NCBI GenBank assembly: GCA_963844115.1
Contig: CAWJNN010000073.1
Location: forward strand, 18,889 to 82,888
Direction: 5' to 3'
DNA: 64,000 nt
Origin: CS4-C045 sp963844115
GTDB lineage: Bacteria > Planctomycetota > Planctomycetia > Pirellulales > UBA7805
Shown: piece after piece, positions 47,441 through 56,889 of the stretch
Layout of the letters: every line of letters starts with the position of its first letter
Numbering within the stretch: the stretch's first letter is position 1
Program-made: the position numbers and the translations under genes
The notes under the pieces: model-generated
Seen by the model: only the letters and a program-made list of their open reading frames with translations
Databases searched by the model: none
Told to the model about the DNA's origin: nothing

Positions 47441-48211
47441 ATGTTGTGTCACGAACACGAATGTGTCTTTGTTCATATTCCCAAGAATGCGGGACAGAGC
47501 ATCGAACATTGTTTTCTCGGCCAGTTGAACCTGGATTGGAAACGGCGAGAAAAGCTGCTGATGCGTTACAATCCGCGCCCTGAACTTGGTCCTCCTCGTT
47601 TGGCTCATTTAAAGGCACGAGAGTATGTGAGTTGCGGTTACATGACTCAGCGGCAATACGATCGCTATTTTTCGTTTGCTTTCGTGAGAAACCCCTGGGA
47701 CCGAGTGGTCTCATTTTACAAACACCTCGGTTTCGCCAATATCGTCGACTTCAAGACATTTGCGCTCGATATTTTGCCGACCCGGGCCTGGCGGCAAAAA
47801 TATTGGTTTGTCGGACCGCAAAGCGAATTCATCCTGGACAACTCGGGTAGATGTCTCGTCGATTTTGTGGGTCGATTTGAAAACCTACAGGAAGACTTTG
47901 CTCAGATCGCTCAAAGAATCGACTTACCACAAAAGGGGCTTGAACACGTCAATCCGTCAAAGGCGTTCCAGAAAACGATCTCCAATTGGAAGCTGCTTTG
48001 TCATCATGCGATGATCCGCCCCAGGCAGGTCGGCCGGCACGCATGGCGTCAAGCATTCGGCAGGATTAAGAATCGCAAGCGGCAATACGAAGACTACTAC
48101 GACGCCGAAACAGAAGAGTTCGTGGCATCGCTGTATCGAGACGACATCGAATTGTTCAAATATCGTTTCGGATCGAATGAAGTCGCTGATGTCAAACTCG
48201 CTGTGGCCTGA
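47441..48211 (+). CDS. Sulfotransferase family 2 protein
   Basis: 256 residues. The 5'-phosphosulfate loop FVHIPKNAGQSIEHCF and the 3'-phosphate-binding motif FAFVRNPWDRVVSFYKHL are clear; RFENLQEDFAQIAQRI is a typical later block. These enzymes transfer sulfate from PAPS to sugars or other acceptors. The C-terminal 60 residues are basic. Spacing from the FkbM gene (36 bases) suggests co-transcription. Confidence 0.88.
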   Translation: MLCHEHECVFVHIPKNAGQSIEHCFLGQLNLDWKRREKLLMRYNPRPELGPPRLAHLKAREYVSCGYMTQRQYDRYFSFAFVRNPWDRVVSFYKHLGFANIVDFKTFALDILPTRAWRQKYWFVGPQSEFILDNSGRCLVDFVGRFENLQEDFAQIAQRIDLPQKGLEHVNPSKAFQKTISNWKLLCHHAMIRPRQVGRHAWRQAFGRIKNRKRQYEDYYDAETEEFVASLYRDDIELFKYRFGSNEVADVKLAVA

Positions 48212-48243
48212 TGCGCGGGAGATTTCGCCGTGCGGGCATGTCT

Positions 48244-48322
48244 CGTAGAACGGAACTTGTTCCGTGTGACGCTTGGCCCGTCAGGGGAAATCAGAGAAAA
48301 ACGGAACAAGTTCCGTTCTACG
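48244..48322. repeat. REPIN-like inverted pair, copy 2
   Basis: CGTAGA flanks the 16-base palindrome ACGGAACTTGTTCCGT (48250-48265); the inverted partner ACGGAACAAGTTCCGT (48301-48316) is flanked by TCTACG. The core and flanks match the element at 25,812-25,878; the spacer differs. Confidence 0.87.
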
Positions 48323-48676
48323 GCGTTGTCGCTGATGGTGCGCCAGGCACGTTCCAGCCTGAGTACCACGTTCCAGCCTATATACGAGGACGGCTGGGCG
48401 TTAACCAACGCAGCCGCTGGCCGCAACCAAAGTGACACAACACCCTCCCGCTTGTCGAAGATTCGCTGTGGCGAACGGGAGGGTCGGACGCGGTAGCGGC
48501 CGGGGAGGGTCTTGTACGGAGATGACTGTCCAAGCCTCCGGCCAACCCCTCTCCGGGCCTGAGAGCCCGACTCTCCCCAAGGAGAGTGATGGTTGGTGGT
48601 GTCCGCCGTTACGAAAATGTGCGCAAACAAACAACAAATCACCAAGTAGTAGAACGAAATGCTCATGCCGCTCTGC
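48323..48676. other. Intergenic region between convergent genes
   Basis: About 350 bases with inverted repeats: CCCTCCCGC (48440s) with GCGAACGGGAGGG (48472-48484), and CTCTCCGGG...CCCAAGGAGAG (48552-48587). The second resembles a terminator stem. No gene. Confidence 0.45.
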
Positions 48677-49513
48677 TCATGCTGCTCGTTGACCTTGGGG
48701 CGGCGGATTCGTCTTGTCATGAATGACCGGCACCAATGGCTTGTATACCAATTCTCGCAATAGCATGCTCATCAGCTGTCGCGGGTAGACAGGAAGCGGC
48801 GCATTGGTCGCCTCGAAGAGTTGCACATCGGCGGCGAGAGATTCGCCGTACGCCTGAACCTGTCTGGGATAAACTTCTTCCGTGACGTAGTCGTAAAGCT
48901 TCTGGTCTTCTTGATTCGCTTCAATCAGCATTTCACGCGTATCTGGACCGTTAAGTAGTCGATCCTTGATCGACACGTCTTTCGCGACGTTCTTGGATCG
49001 GTAACGAATGTCGAGTTGCGGGATCTGGCTCCATTTTCGTAACAGCACCAGGGACGCGTTGAATCGTTCGACGAGTCCGACGAACGATATACGTGAATCA
49101 AAGGAAGCAATCGCCGCTGCCGCGTCTTCGACGGCTGCGAGCTTCTTGGTTTGCTGATTTCGAGCGATATCGGTTGTAATCCATCGCTCGAACGGCATCC
49201 GCATCCCTCCGCGCTGAACTCGAAACTGATAGTCCGATGCACAGCGTGCAATCGGATCGCGCAGAAATGTGAAAAAGCGGATCTCCGGATCGGCCAGGTG
49301 CAGATCGCTGTAGGGGACAATTCCGTGTCCGGAGACCGTCTTCATCCGCCGATAAATCCAACGGCAGCGATTCAGTTCGGCCGCTGTAATGACCGGTGCC
49401 GCGGCGCGGGCTCGATGGTGCCGGACGCAGCAATGTCCCATTCCAAACGACTGGCGAAACACCATATCGATGGTGCTGCCGGCCGTTTTGCGGATGTGAA
49501 TGAACGCGAGCAC
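48677..49513 (-). CDS. Sulfotransferase family 2 protein
   Basis: 278 residues. The N-terminal FIHIRKTAGSTIDMVF is the PAPS 5'-phosphosulfate loop and FFTFLRDPIARCASDYQF is the 3'-phosphate motif; FVGLVERFNASLVLLRKW is another conserved block. The start is GTG at 49513: an in-frame stop lies about 12 codons upstream and no ATG is available. It faces the other sulfotransferase, so the two are not in one operon, but they may act on related glycans. Confidence 0.85.
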   Translation of the reverse strand: MLAFIHIRKTAGSTIDMVFRQSFGMGHCCVRHHRARAAAPVITAAELNRCRWIYRRMKTVSGHGIVPYSDLHLADPEIRFFTFLRDPIARCASDYQFRVQRGGMRMPFERWITTDIARNQQTKKLAAVEDAAAAIASFDSRISFVGLVERFNASLVLLRKWSQIPQLDIRYRSKNVAKDVSIKDRLLNGPDTREMLIEANQEDQKLYDYVTEEVYPRQVQAYGESLAADVQLFEATNAPLPVYPRQLMSMLLRELVYKPLVPVIHDKTNPPPQGQRAA

Positions 49514-49778
49514 GTCGGTACCGTTCGAACCAATATCGCCTGTTCAGGACCCCAGGAGTCAACGGGAGGCTTAGCGTAGGAGATGCACCGCTTTGCCCGC
49601 AATATCGACCTGGGGGACCGAAAAGATCTGTTGGCCGGACGATTCGTGCGACCATCGGGTTGCCGCTTTGTTTAGATGGATCGAAAAAGCCGCACTGCCC
49701 CCTTTCCGGCCAACTTGGTAAAATCTGCCCCCTGTCGATTTGGACCGAGCATGAACTAAGCGAGGCGCAAGACCGAAG

Positions 49779-51476
49779 ATGGCCACCGACCAGCCGCAGG
49801 CCGAACGAAGGCTGAATTTCGTTCAGCAAATCATCGAAGAAGATAACCAGACCGGTAAATTCAAGGGGCGCGTGCACACGCGATTTCCGCCCGAGCCGAA
49901 TGGATATCTGCACATCGGCCATGCCAAATCGATATGCCTGAACTTCTCACTGGCCCAACAATATGACGGGCTGTGCAATCTGCGTTTCGATGACACCAAT
50001 CCGGCCAAGGAAGATGACGAATACGTCGACGCCATCCAGGACGATGTCCGCTGGCTCGGTTTCGACTGGGAAGATCGGCTATTCTTCGCTTCGGACTATT
50101 TCGAACAGCTGTACGAATGGGCGGTCCTGCTGATCAACAAAGGCAAGGCCTATGTCTGCGACCTTTCCGCCGACCAGACGCGCGAATATCGCGGCACGCT
50201 GAAGGCTCCTGGAAAAAACAGCCCCCACCGCGACCGCGACGTCGAAGAAAACCTGGATCTGTTCGGGCGGATGCGAGCGGGAGAGTTTTCCGATGGCAGT
50301 CGCACGTTGCGCGCCAAGATCGACATGGCTCATCCCAATTTGAACATGCGCGATCCGGTGCTCTATCGGATATTACGTGCATCCCACCACCGTACCGGCG
50401 ATGCGTGGTGCATTTACCCGATGTACGACTTTACGCACGGTCAATCGGATTCCATTGAACGGATTACTCATTCCATCTGCACCCTGGAATTCGAAGATCA
50501 CCGCCCGCTGTACGACTGGTTTCTGGATCAATTGGAAATCTACCATCCGCAGCAAATCGAATTTGCTCGGCTGAATCTTAGCTATACCGTGATGAGCAAA
50601 CGACGGCTGCTGACTTTGGTCGAAGACGGGCACGTCACCGGGTGGGATGATCCGCGGATGCCGACCCTAGTTGGTTTGCGCCGTCGTGGTTATACGCCCG
50701 AGTCGATTCGCACTTTTTGTGAAAGAATCGGCGTCGCCAGGTTCTACAGCACGATCGAAGTCGTCCAATTGGAGAACAGCATTCGCGAAGACCTGAACCG
50801 CCGCGCGCCGCGCGTCATGGGCGTCCTGCGTCCACTACGTGTCGTGATCGACAACTATCCGGCCGACCAGGTCGAAGAGCTGGATGCCATCAACAATCCC
50901 GAAGATCCAGAGGCGGGTACCCGCAAAGTACCGTTCTCGAAGGTCTTATACATCGAGCAGGAGGATTTTCGCGAAGATCCGCCTAAGAAGTACTTCCGTC
51001 TGGCGCCCGGCCGTGAGGTGCGCCTGCGGTACGCCTTTTTCATCAAGTGCACGGATGTTATCAAGGACGAAAATGGTGAGATCACGGAACTGCACTGTAC
51101 CTACGATCCCGAAACCCGTGGCGGCAACGCACCGGATGGCCGCAAAGTCAAAGCAACCATTCACTGGGTCTCGACAGAACACGCGGTCGATGCTCAAGTC
51201 CGTCTGTACGATCACCTGTTCACCAAACCGGATCCGGACGACACCGAACCCGATCAAGACTGGCTCAGCAACCTGAATCCGGCCTCTCTGGAAGAACTTC
51301 CGCACGCCAAACTCGAAGCGTCCCTGGCATCTGCCAGGTTTGGTGACCGTTTCCAATTCGAGCGAAACGGTTACTTCTGTGTCGACGAGGACTCAACAGA
51401 CGAGCAGTTGGTATTCAATCGCACGGTGACACTGCGTGACACTTGGGCCAAAATCGAAAAGCAGCACCGCAAGTAA
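49779..51476 (+). CDS. glnS: Glutaminyl-tRNA synthetase
   Basis: GlnS charges tRNA-Gln directly. 565 residues: TRFPPEPNGYLHIGHAKSICLNF (HIGH motif), LRFDDTNPAKEDDEYVDAIQ, the acceptor-binding region WCIYPMYDFTHGQSDSIERITHSICTLEFEDHRPLYDW, then SKRRLLTLVEDG (KMSKS-type) and a beta-barrel anticodon-binding domain (VLYIEQEDFREDPPKKYFRLAPGREVRLRYAFFIKC). Length is normal and the frame is intact. The ATG at 49779 agrees with the family. Confidence 0.96.
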   Translation: MATDQPQAERRLNFVQQIIEEDNQTGKFKGRVHTRFPPEPNGYLHIGHAKSICLNFSLAQQYDGLCNLRFDDTNPAKEDDEYVDAIQDDVRWLGFDWEDRLFFASDYFEQLYEWAVLLINKGKAYVCDLSADQTREYRGTLKAPGKNSPHRDRDVEENLDLFGRMRAGEFSDGSRTLRAKIDMAHPNLNMRDPVLYRILRASHHRTGDAWCIYPMYDFTHGQSDSIERITHSICTLEFEDHRPLYDWFLDQLEIYHPQQIEFARLNLSYTVMSKRRLLTLVEDGHVTGWDDPRMPTLVGLRRRGYTPESIRTFCERIGVARFYSTIEVVQLENSIREDLNRRAPRVMGVLRPLRVVIDNYPADQVEELDAINNPEDPEAGTRKVPFSKVLYIEQEDFREDPPKKYFRLAPGREVRLRYAFFIKCTDVIKDENGEITELHCTYDPETRGGNAPDGRKVKATIHWVSTEHAVDAQVRLYDHLFTKPDPDDTEPDQDWLSNLNPASLEELPHAKLEASLASARFGDRFQFERNGYFCVDEDSTDEQLVFNRTVTLRDTWAKIEKQHRK

Positions 51477-51824
<348 letters not shown>

Positions 51825-52727
51825 ATGTCTCTGCTTGTTGTCGGGTCGGTCGCCATCGACAGTATTGAAACGCCTACGGACAGACGCGACGACGTCCTGG
51901 GCGGTTCGGCCGTCCATTTCTCCGTCGCGGCCAGCTACTTCACCAGCGTTCAGCTGGTCGGTGTCGTGGGCGAAGACTGGCCCGCCGAACATACCGAACT
52001 GCTGAAGAGCCGCGGCATTTGTACCGATGGTTTGAAGATCGAACCGGGCGGGAAAACGTTTCGCTGGACGGGTCGGTACGAGCCGAACATGAATGACCGC
52101 GAGACGCTGGAAGTCCATCTGAATGTCTTCGAGAATTTCGATCCGATCCTGCCCGACGAATACAAGCGTTCGGAGTTCGTGTTCCTGGCGAACGGGTCGC
52201 CGATCGTACAGATGAAGGTCCTGGACCAGGTCACAGGCCCTCGCCTGACGATGGCCGACACAATGGATCTCTGGATCAACATTCAGCGTGACGAACTGAT
52301 GCAATTGCTGAAGCGGATTGACGGGCTGGTTTTGAATGACTCGGAGGCAAAATTACTGACCGGTGACGAAAATCTGGTCCGCGCCGGACATGCGGTGCGC
52401 GAAATGGGACCCAAGTTCGTGGTCATCAAGAAAGGCGAACACGGGGCGATGTTCTTCAGCGAACGCGAAACGTACGTCATGCCGGCCTACCCGACGCCCG
52501 ACGTCATTGACCCAACCGGCGCGGGCGATAGCTTCGGAGGTGGGATGTTGGGTTACCTGGCAGAGAAGGGAGAATTCGACCCGCAGTCGCTCAAGAAGGC
52601 GATTGCTTACGGCACGGTTACCGCCAGTTTCTGTGTCGAGGACTTCAGCCTGCAACGCATGAAACAGATCAGCCGCCGGGACCTGGATCAGCGACTGGCC
52701 GACTATCAGAAGATGCTTTCGTTTTAG
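51825..52727 (+). CDS. PfkB-family carbohydrate/nucleoside kinase
   Basis: 300 residues of the ribokinase family. LLVVGSVAIDSIETP at the start, GGSAVHFSVAASYF (substrate site), LVLNDSEAKLLTGDE and the C-terminal signature VIDPTGAGDSFGGGMLGYL, containing the catalytic Asp in DPTGAGDS. AGGAAA lies upstream of the ATG at 51825. The substrate cannot be fixed; sugar or nucleoside is usual. Confidence 0.9.
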   Translation: MSLLVVGSVAIDSIETPTDRRDDVLGGSAVHFSVAASYFTSVQLVGVVGEDWPAEHTELLKSRGICTDGLKIEPGGKTFRWTGRYEPNMNDRETLEVHLNVFENFDPILPDEYKRSEFVFLANGSPIVQMKVLDQVTGPRLTMADTMDLWINIQRDELMQLLKRIDGLVLNDSEAKLLTGDENLVRAGHAVREMGPKFVVIKKGEHGAMFFSERETYVMPAYPTPDVIDPTGAGDSFGGGMLGYLAEKGEFDPQSLKKAIAYGTVTASFCVEDFSLQRMKQISRRDLDQRLADYQKMLSF

Positions 52728-52926
52728 CCACAGTCGTCGTTAGTTCACTAGCTGTGATTCTTGTTGGCCGGTACAAGCCGTCCGCAGTTCCGGCAGCAAA
52801 TTGCCAATTAATGCAAACATGACCGGTAATCCCGGCGCGCCGGGACTAAGCTTGTTCGCGGCCTGCTTACTGGATGCTCGATGCTAGACGCATCCCAAAT
52901 CCGCAATTCGCAATCCGCAATCCAAA

Positions 52927-53499
52927 ATGTCCAAGCTACGCTCCTTTATCGCCGTCCAAGCCCCTGGCAAGATCCGAGCCAAGGCGGCGGCCTTGATCGG
53001 TAACCTGGCCGCCACCGAGGCGAACGTTAAGTGGGTCGCCGAGGAAAACTTGCATTGGACCCTCAAATTCCTGGGCGATGTCGATGGTAATTCGGTTCCG
53101 CGAATTTGCGCAGCGATGAGCGGCGTAGTGGAGGGTATCGCGCCCTTCGAAATCGAGGCATGTGGGGCCGGGGCATTTCCGAACGCCAACCGGCCACGCA
53201 CCGTCTGGCTGGGCGTGAGCGAAGGACGGGATTCCTTTATCCAATTACACGATGTCTTGGAAGAACCGCTCAACGCCCTGGGCTTCCGGGTTGACCATCG
53301 GCGATTTCAGCCTCACATGACCTTGGGACGCGTTCGTAATTCGCCGAGCGGAATTGATGAGCTCGCCGCGAAGATTGCCGAGTTTGCCAGCTTTGATGCC
53401 GGGAAGATGCGCGTCTCCGAAATAATTCTCTATTCTAGCCTGCCCGAACGTCATGGACCGGCGTATCAAGTGCTAGGCAGAGCACCGCTGAGCGGTTAG
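52927..53499 (+). CDS. thpR: RNA 2',3'-cyclic phosphodiesterase
   Basis: 190 residues of the 2H phosphoesterase superfamily. The two catalytic HxTx motifs are HWTLKFLG and HMTLGRV. The N-terminus LRSFIAVQAPGKIR and the GAFPNANRPRTVWLGV block match ThpR/LigT proteins, which open 2',3'-cyclic phosphates. Length is normal. A repeat-like stretch (CCGCAATTCGCAATCCGCAATCC) precedes the start. Confidence 0.88.
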   Translation: MSKLRSFIAVQAPGKIRAKAAALIGNLAATEANVKWVAEENLHWTLKFLGDVDGNSVPRICAAMSGVVEGIAPFEIEACGAGAFPNANRPRTVWLGVSEGRDSFIQLHDVLEEPLNALGFRVDHRRFQPHMTLGRVRNSPSGIDELAAKIAEFASFDAGKMRVSEIILYSSLPERHGPAYQVLGRAPLSG

Positions 53500-53554
53500 C
53501 TACTAAATTCAAGGAAAGATCCCTTGATCGACGAATATGGTCATGTATACACTG

Positions 53555-53592
53555 TATCCACCTGAACACTATTATATCCACCTGTACACTAT
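53555..53592. promoter_or_regulatory. Two direct repeats, 20-bp period, upstream of recA
   Basis: TATCCACCTGAACACTAT (53555-53572) and TATCCACCTGTACACTAT (53575-53592) differ at one base and are spaced two helical turns apart. They lie about 335 bases upstream of the preferred recA start. They could be a regulator site; the core does not match the E. coli or Bacillus LexA box. Confidence 0.5.
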
Positions 53593-53769
53593 ACGGCTAA
53601 AGGGCCGAAATACAAGTAGTAATAGGCCAACCAGGTAAAGGGCCAACATCGGGCCATTGCGATTTCACCAAACGTTTACGATAAATGAGGGTGCGTGCAA
53701 AATGATTTCTCCAACAAAAGCGAATCCGTCCCAGAAGGCCGCCCAAACAACGAACGCCCAGACGAGCTC

Positions 53770-53880
53770 CCGGTCTACAAGCGTCCCGGCTACGAGCCCT
53801 CAAGCTACGAGCTCCCAAGCTACGAGCCTCAAGCTACGAGCCCTCAAGCTACGAGCCCTCAAGCTACGAGTTCCGAAGCC
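53770..53880. repeat. 15-bp tandem repeat upstream of recA
   Basis: Six or seven copies of a CTACGAGCCCTCAAG-type unit, with small length changes. Read in the recA frame it encodes SYEPQATSP-type repeats; it is probably a leader minisatellite, not real N-terminal protein. Confidence 0.75.
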
Positions 53881-53925
53881 GCGAGCGGTCGAACGACCAC
53901 CGCTAAACCAGAAACGAAAAAACCT

Positions 53926-55056
53926 ATGGCCAAGAAATCGACACCCGCCAAATCGTCCAATAAAGCCAAGGGGCGCTCCGCCGCTGAGCCAGTCGCTGCC
54001 CTGCTGAAAGGGAATCCTCAACTAATGGCGACGCTGCAGCAGATTGAGAAGGAGTTTGGCGAGGGTGCTATCATGCCGTTGGGTTCCGAGCAGCGGGGGC
54101 GGGTTGCGGGCATATCGACGGGGTGCCTTTCGTTGGATATGGCCCTGGGTGGCCAGGGCGTACCGCGTGGTCGAATCGTGGAAATGTTCGGACCGGAGTC
54201 CAGTGGTAAAACGACCCTGGCCTTGCATGTGATCGCCCAGGCGCAAAAAGCGGGCGGCATCGCGGCCTTTATTGATGCCGAGCACGCTTTGGATCCCAGT
54301 TGGGCCAAGAAACTGGGTGTCGAATTGGACACGCTCTTGGTGAGCCAGCCGAATCATGGCGAACAGGCCATGAACATCTGCGAGATGCTGGTCCGCTCCA
54401 ATGCAGTGGATGTCATCGTTATCGATTCCGTCGCAGCGCTCATTCCACAAAAAGAGTTGGAAGGCGAGATCGGTGATTCGCACGTCGGCCTGCAAGCTCG
54501 GCTAATGAGCCAGTCCATGCGAAAACTGACCGGAGCGATAGCAAAGAGCAAAGCCAGCATCATTTTCATCAATCAGATTCGCGAAAAAATCGGCGTGATG
54601 TTCGGCAGTCCGGAAACGACCCCCGGTGGTCGTGCTCTGAAATTTTACGCTTCCGGCCGGATCGACGTTCGCCGTATCGGTCAGATCAAAGACGGCGAGG
54701 ACGTCATCGGACAACGAGTGCGTGCGAAAATCGTCAAGAACAAAATAGCACCACCGTTCCGGGTTGCCGAGTTCGATATGATGCATACCGACGGTATCAG
54801 CTACGAAGGAGATATCATCGATCTGGCAATCGCCGAAAATATCATCGTTCGCAGTGGAGCATGGTTCCGCTACGAAGATATCCAACTTGGCCAGGGACGC
54901 GAGAAAACCCGCGCTTACCTGAAGGAAAACCGGGAGCTCACCGAGCGTTTGCGGGCGGAGATTTTGGCTTCTGGCGGATACGATGATACACTGACAGCAA
55001 CCAATAGCCTCGATTCAAACGAGGACGCCGATTCGAAGGAAGTCTCAGCAGTGTAA
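53926..55056 (+). CDS. recA: Recombinase RecA
   Basis: RecA forms filaments on single-stranded DNA for recombination and SOS induction. ALLKGNPQLMATLQQIEKEFGEGAIMPLG opens the core; Walker A is GPESSGKTT; VDVIVIDSVAALIPQKELEGEIGDSHVG, KLTGAIAKSKASIIFINQIREKIGVMFGSPETTPGG and the LDIRR-like RIDVRRIG block follow. The ATG at 53926 (MAKKSTPAKSS) is preferred because it resembles planctomycete RecA N-termini. The same frame stays open to a GTG at 53695, adding 77 residues partly made of a 15-bp repeat. Confidence 0.95.
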   Translation: MAKKSTPAKSSNKAKGRSAAEPVAALLKGNPQLMATLQQIEKEFGEGAIMPLGSEQRGRVAGISTGCLSLDMALGGQGVPRGRIVEMFGPESSGKTTLALHVIAQAQKAGGIAAFIDAEHALDPSWAKKLGVELDTLLVSQPNHGEQAMNICEMLVRSNAVDVIVIDSVAALIPQKELEGEIGDSHVGLQARLMSQSMRKLTGAIAKSKASIIFINQIREKIGVMFGSPETTPGGRALKFYASGRIDVRRIGQIKDGEDVIGQRVRAKIVKNKIAPPFRVAEFDMMHTDGISYEGDIIDLAIAENIIVRSGAWFRYEDIQLGQGREKTRAYLKENRELTERLRAEILASGGYDDTLTATNSLDSNEDADSKEVSAV

Positions 55057-55113
55057 TCTCGGCAGTGTAGTCTCGGCAGTGTAGTCTCGGCAGTGTAGTC
55101 TCGGCAGCGTAAT
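55057..55113. repeat. 14-bp (2x7) tandem repeat after recA
   Basis: About four copies of CAGTGTAGTCTCGG (CAGTGTA plus GTCTCGG) begin at the base after the recA stop codon. Confidence 0.88.
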
Positions 55114-55128
55114 CGCGGCCCCGGCCGC

Positions 55129-55895
55129 TTGAGCGGAACAGCATGTTGCCAACTCGATTTAGCGAGGCACGCTTGGCGCGGCGCTGCGCCTGCGCTCTGG
55201 CTGAGCGTACTCGTTCCGCTCGTCGCTTTCGCCGCCGAACAGCAACCCGCCCCCCAGGCCGAACCTCAATCCGCCTCGCAGCCCAAACCGCAAGACGTTC
55301 AAGGGATCGAAGCGGCGGTGGCAATTGAGCAGGCGCTCGTGCAGGTGATCGCCGCGCGAGAACATTCGGTCGTTTCCATCGGCATGTTTCGCACGGATCC
55401 CGACCCGCTGCTTCGCGATGGCTTCCACCCGACACAGTCGCCTCCCAGCTTGGACGATATTCCTGACGCGTTTGCGACGGGCGTGGTGGTCGACCAACGG
55501 GGCCTGATCCTGACCTGCGCGCACGCCCTGAAGGAAAGAACGACGACGTTCGTGCGGTTTGCCGGGAATCCGGTCTGGTGGCACACCCGTGTCCGAGCGT
55601 CTGATCCCTATAGCGACCTGGCCGTGCTGGAAATCGTAAATTCCAAAGCGGTCATCGAACAGGTGAAGCCGCAACCCATGACCCTGGGTGATGCTGGCTC
55701 GCTGCGCAAAGGCCAACTGGTTATTACGCTCGGCAATCCCTACGCGATCGCGCGTGACGGCGAAGTGAGCGCGGGTTGGGGCATCGTTTCCAACCTACGC
55801 CGCAAGGCGGCCCCACTGGAAGGGAACATGCCCCTGAAAAACACGCGACCGACACTTCACCACCTGGGAACCCTGATCCAAACCGACGCCGAGCG
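55129..55895 (+). CDS. Trypsin-like (HtrA/DegP-type) serine protease, cut by the contig join
   Basis: The protein has a signal-peptide-like segment (LWLSVLVPLVAFAA) and a Gln/Pro-rich linker. The first half of a trypsin fold follows: SVVSIGMF, FATGVVVDQRGLILTCAHAL (catalytic His), SDPYSDLAVLEI (catalytic Asp) and KGQLVITLGNPYAIARDG. The expected serine motif (GTSGGAL) should come after GTLIQTDA; instead the sequence turns to non-family residues near 55,890, where the alphaproteobacterial DNA begins. The start is uncertain: an ATG at 55143 lies in another frame and may be the true start if another indel exists near 55,190. Confidence 0.72.
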
Positions 55896-55954
55896 AAACC
55901 CTGCTCTCTCCTGCAGACACCATGGGCCCGCGCGCGTGGCGCGGGCGTCAAGGT
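55890..55954. other. Planctomycete/alphaproteobacterium junction
   Basis: Protease homology ends at about 55,890 and the stop codon of a minus-strand alphaproteobacterial lipoprotein is at 55,955. Between them is a GC-rich hairpin (GCCCGCGC/GCGCGGGC, 55,926-55,946) that fits a 3' flank of the lipoprotein gene. No repeat, integrase or tRNA that would explain an insertion is seen. Confidence 0.8.
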
Positions 55955-56537
55955 TTACTTTGTGTTGTAGGGACCTTCATCGAAGCCCAGATAGATGCGC
56001 GCGGTTGCGCTGACGCCGCCGGGGATGACGATATCGTTCTTCGAGAAGAGGAACTGCGACGAGCTCTGGCCCGTCGGCAGGGTGGCGTCGAACTTCACGA
56101 GGTTGGTATAGATGGTCTGGTCGCCATCCAGCACCGCCACGCGCACGGGCAGGGGATAGCTGCCGGCCTTGCCCATCGGGCCAGACACCAGCCGGCCCTG
56201 CGCCTGCACGGTCAGCGTGAACTGGCCGTTGGTCAGGCCGCACTGACGGGTGGTGTCGGCAAGCGAGGCCTGCACGATCAGCTTTGCCGGATCATCCTTC
56301 GCACCCTTGGCATATTTGCGCAGATAGGCCGTGCCGTCGCGCAGCGAGATTTGCGGGCAATTTCCGGTGATGACGGGCGGCTCTGCACCGGCGGGCGGGG
56401 CAGCTGTCTCGGCCGGGGCTCGGGGCAGCCACGGTGGAAACGCCAGGCGCCTTTGGCGCGGTCTGGCACCCGGCGAGCAGCATCAGAGCGGCACCCATGG
56501 CCGCAGCAGTGAGTGTATTCCCTTGAACCTTGCCCAT
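55955..56537 (-). CDS. Alphaproteobacterial lipoprotein (one frameshift)
   Basis: The N-terminus from 56537 (MGKVQGNTLTAAAMGAALMLLAGC) is a lipoprotein signal with lipobox LAGC. After a one-base shift near 56414 the protein continues AETAAPPAGAEPPVITGNC, then LRDGTAYLRKYAKGAKDD, LIVQASLADTTRQC and FTLTVQAQGRLVSGPMGKAG, ending ATARIYLGFDEGPYNTK. I associate this family with Rhizobiales. The function is unknown. AGGAG lies just before the first ATG; the second ATG at 56537 has the better spacing. Confidence 0.7.
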
Positions 56538-56889
56538 CATCTCCTGGTACTCCCTGATACGCTCCGGACCCAGCAAGCCGGAAACTTTTCGAAAAACGAG
56601 GCCTTTCCATGCCCCTTGCGGATGCTCTATATCAGCGGCGCGGATAAAAATCGATTGGGGGCGTTGGGTTTTGGGCAGATTTCGCCTCGGCCTGGAAAAG
56701 GGTCGAGACAGGCGGCATGTCCGGATCTTTCGGAGAACTGTCACAGGGCAGCATCAGGGCGCTTCGGCGCGGAAGTTGCGCAGGAACGAAAGTCGCCCCC
56801 TGTTTTTGGCGCAAAGAGACAAAACGGCGGCAGAGGCTTGCGTCTAAGCTTGGGGCTGCTTCTGACAACTGATTTCGAGGATACCGGCT
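56538..56889. other. Intergenic region between divergent lipoprotein gene and thrC
   Basis: About 350 bases. Nothing specific is seen apart from short open frames with no family signature. Confidence 0.35.
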
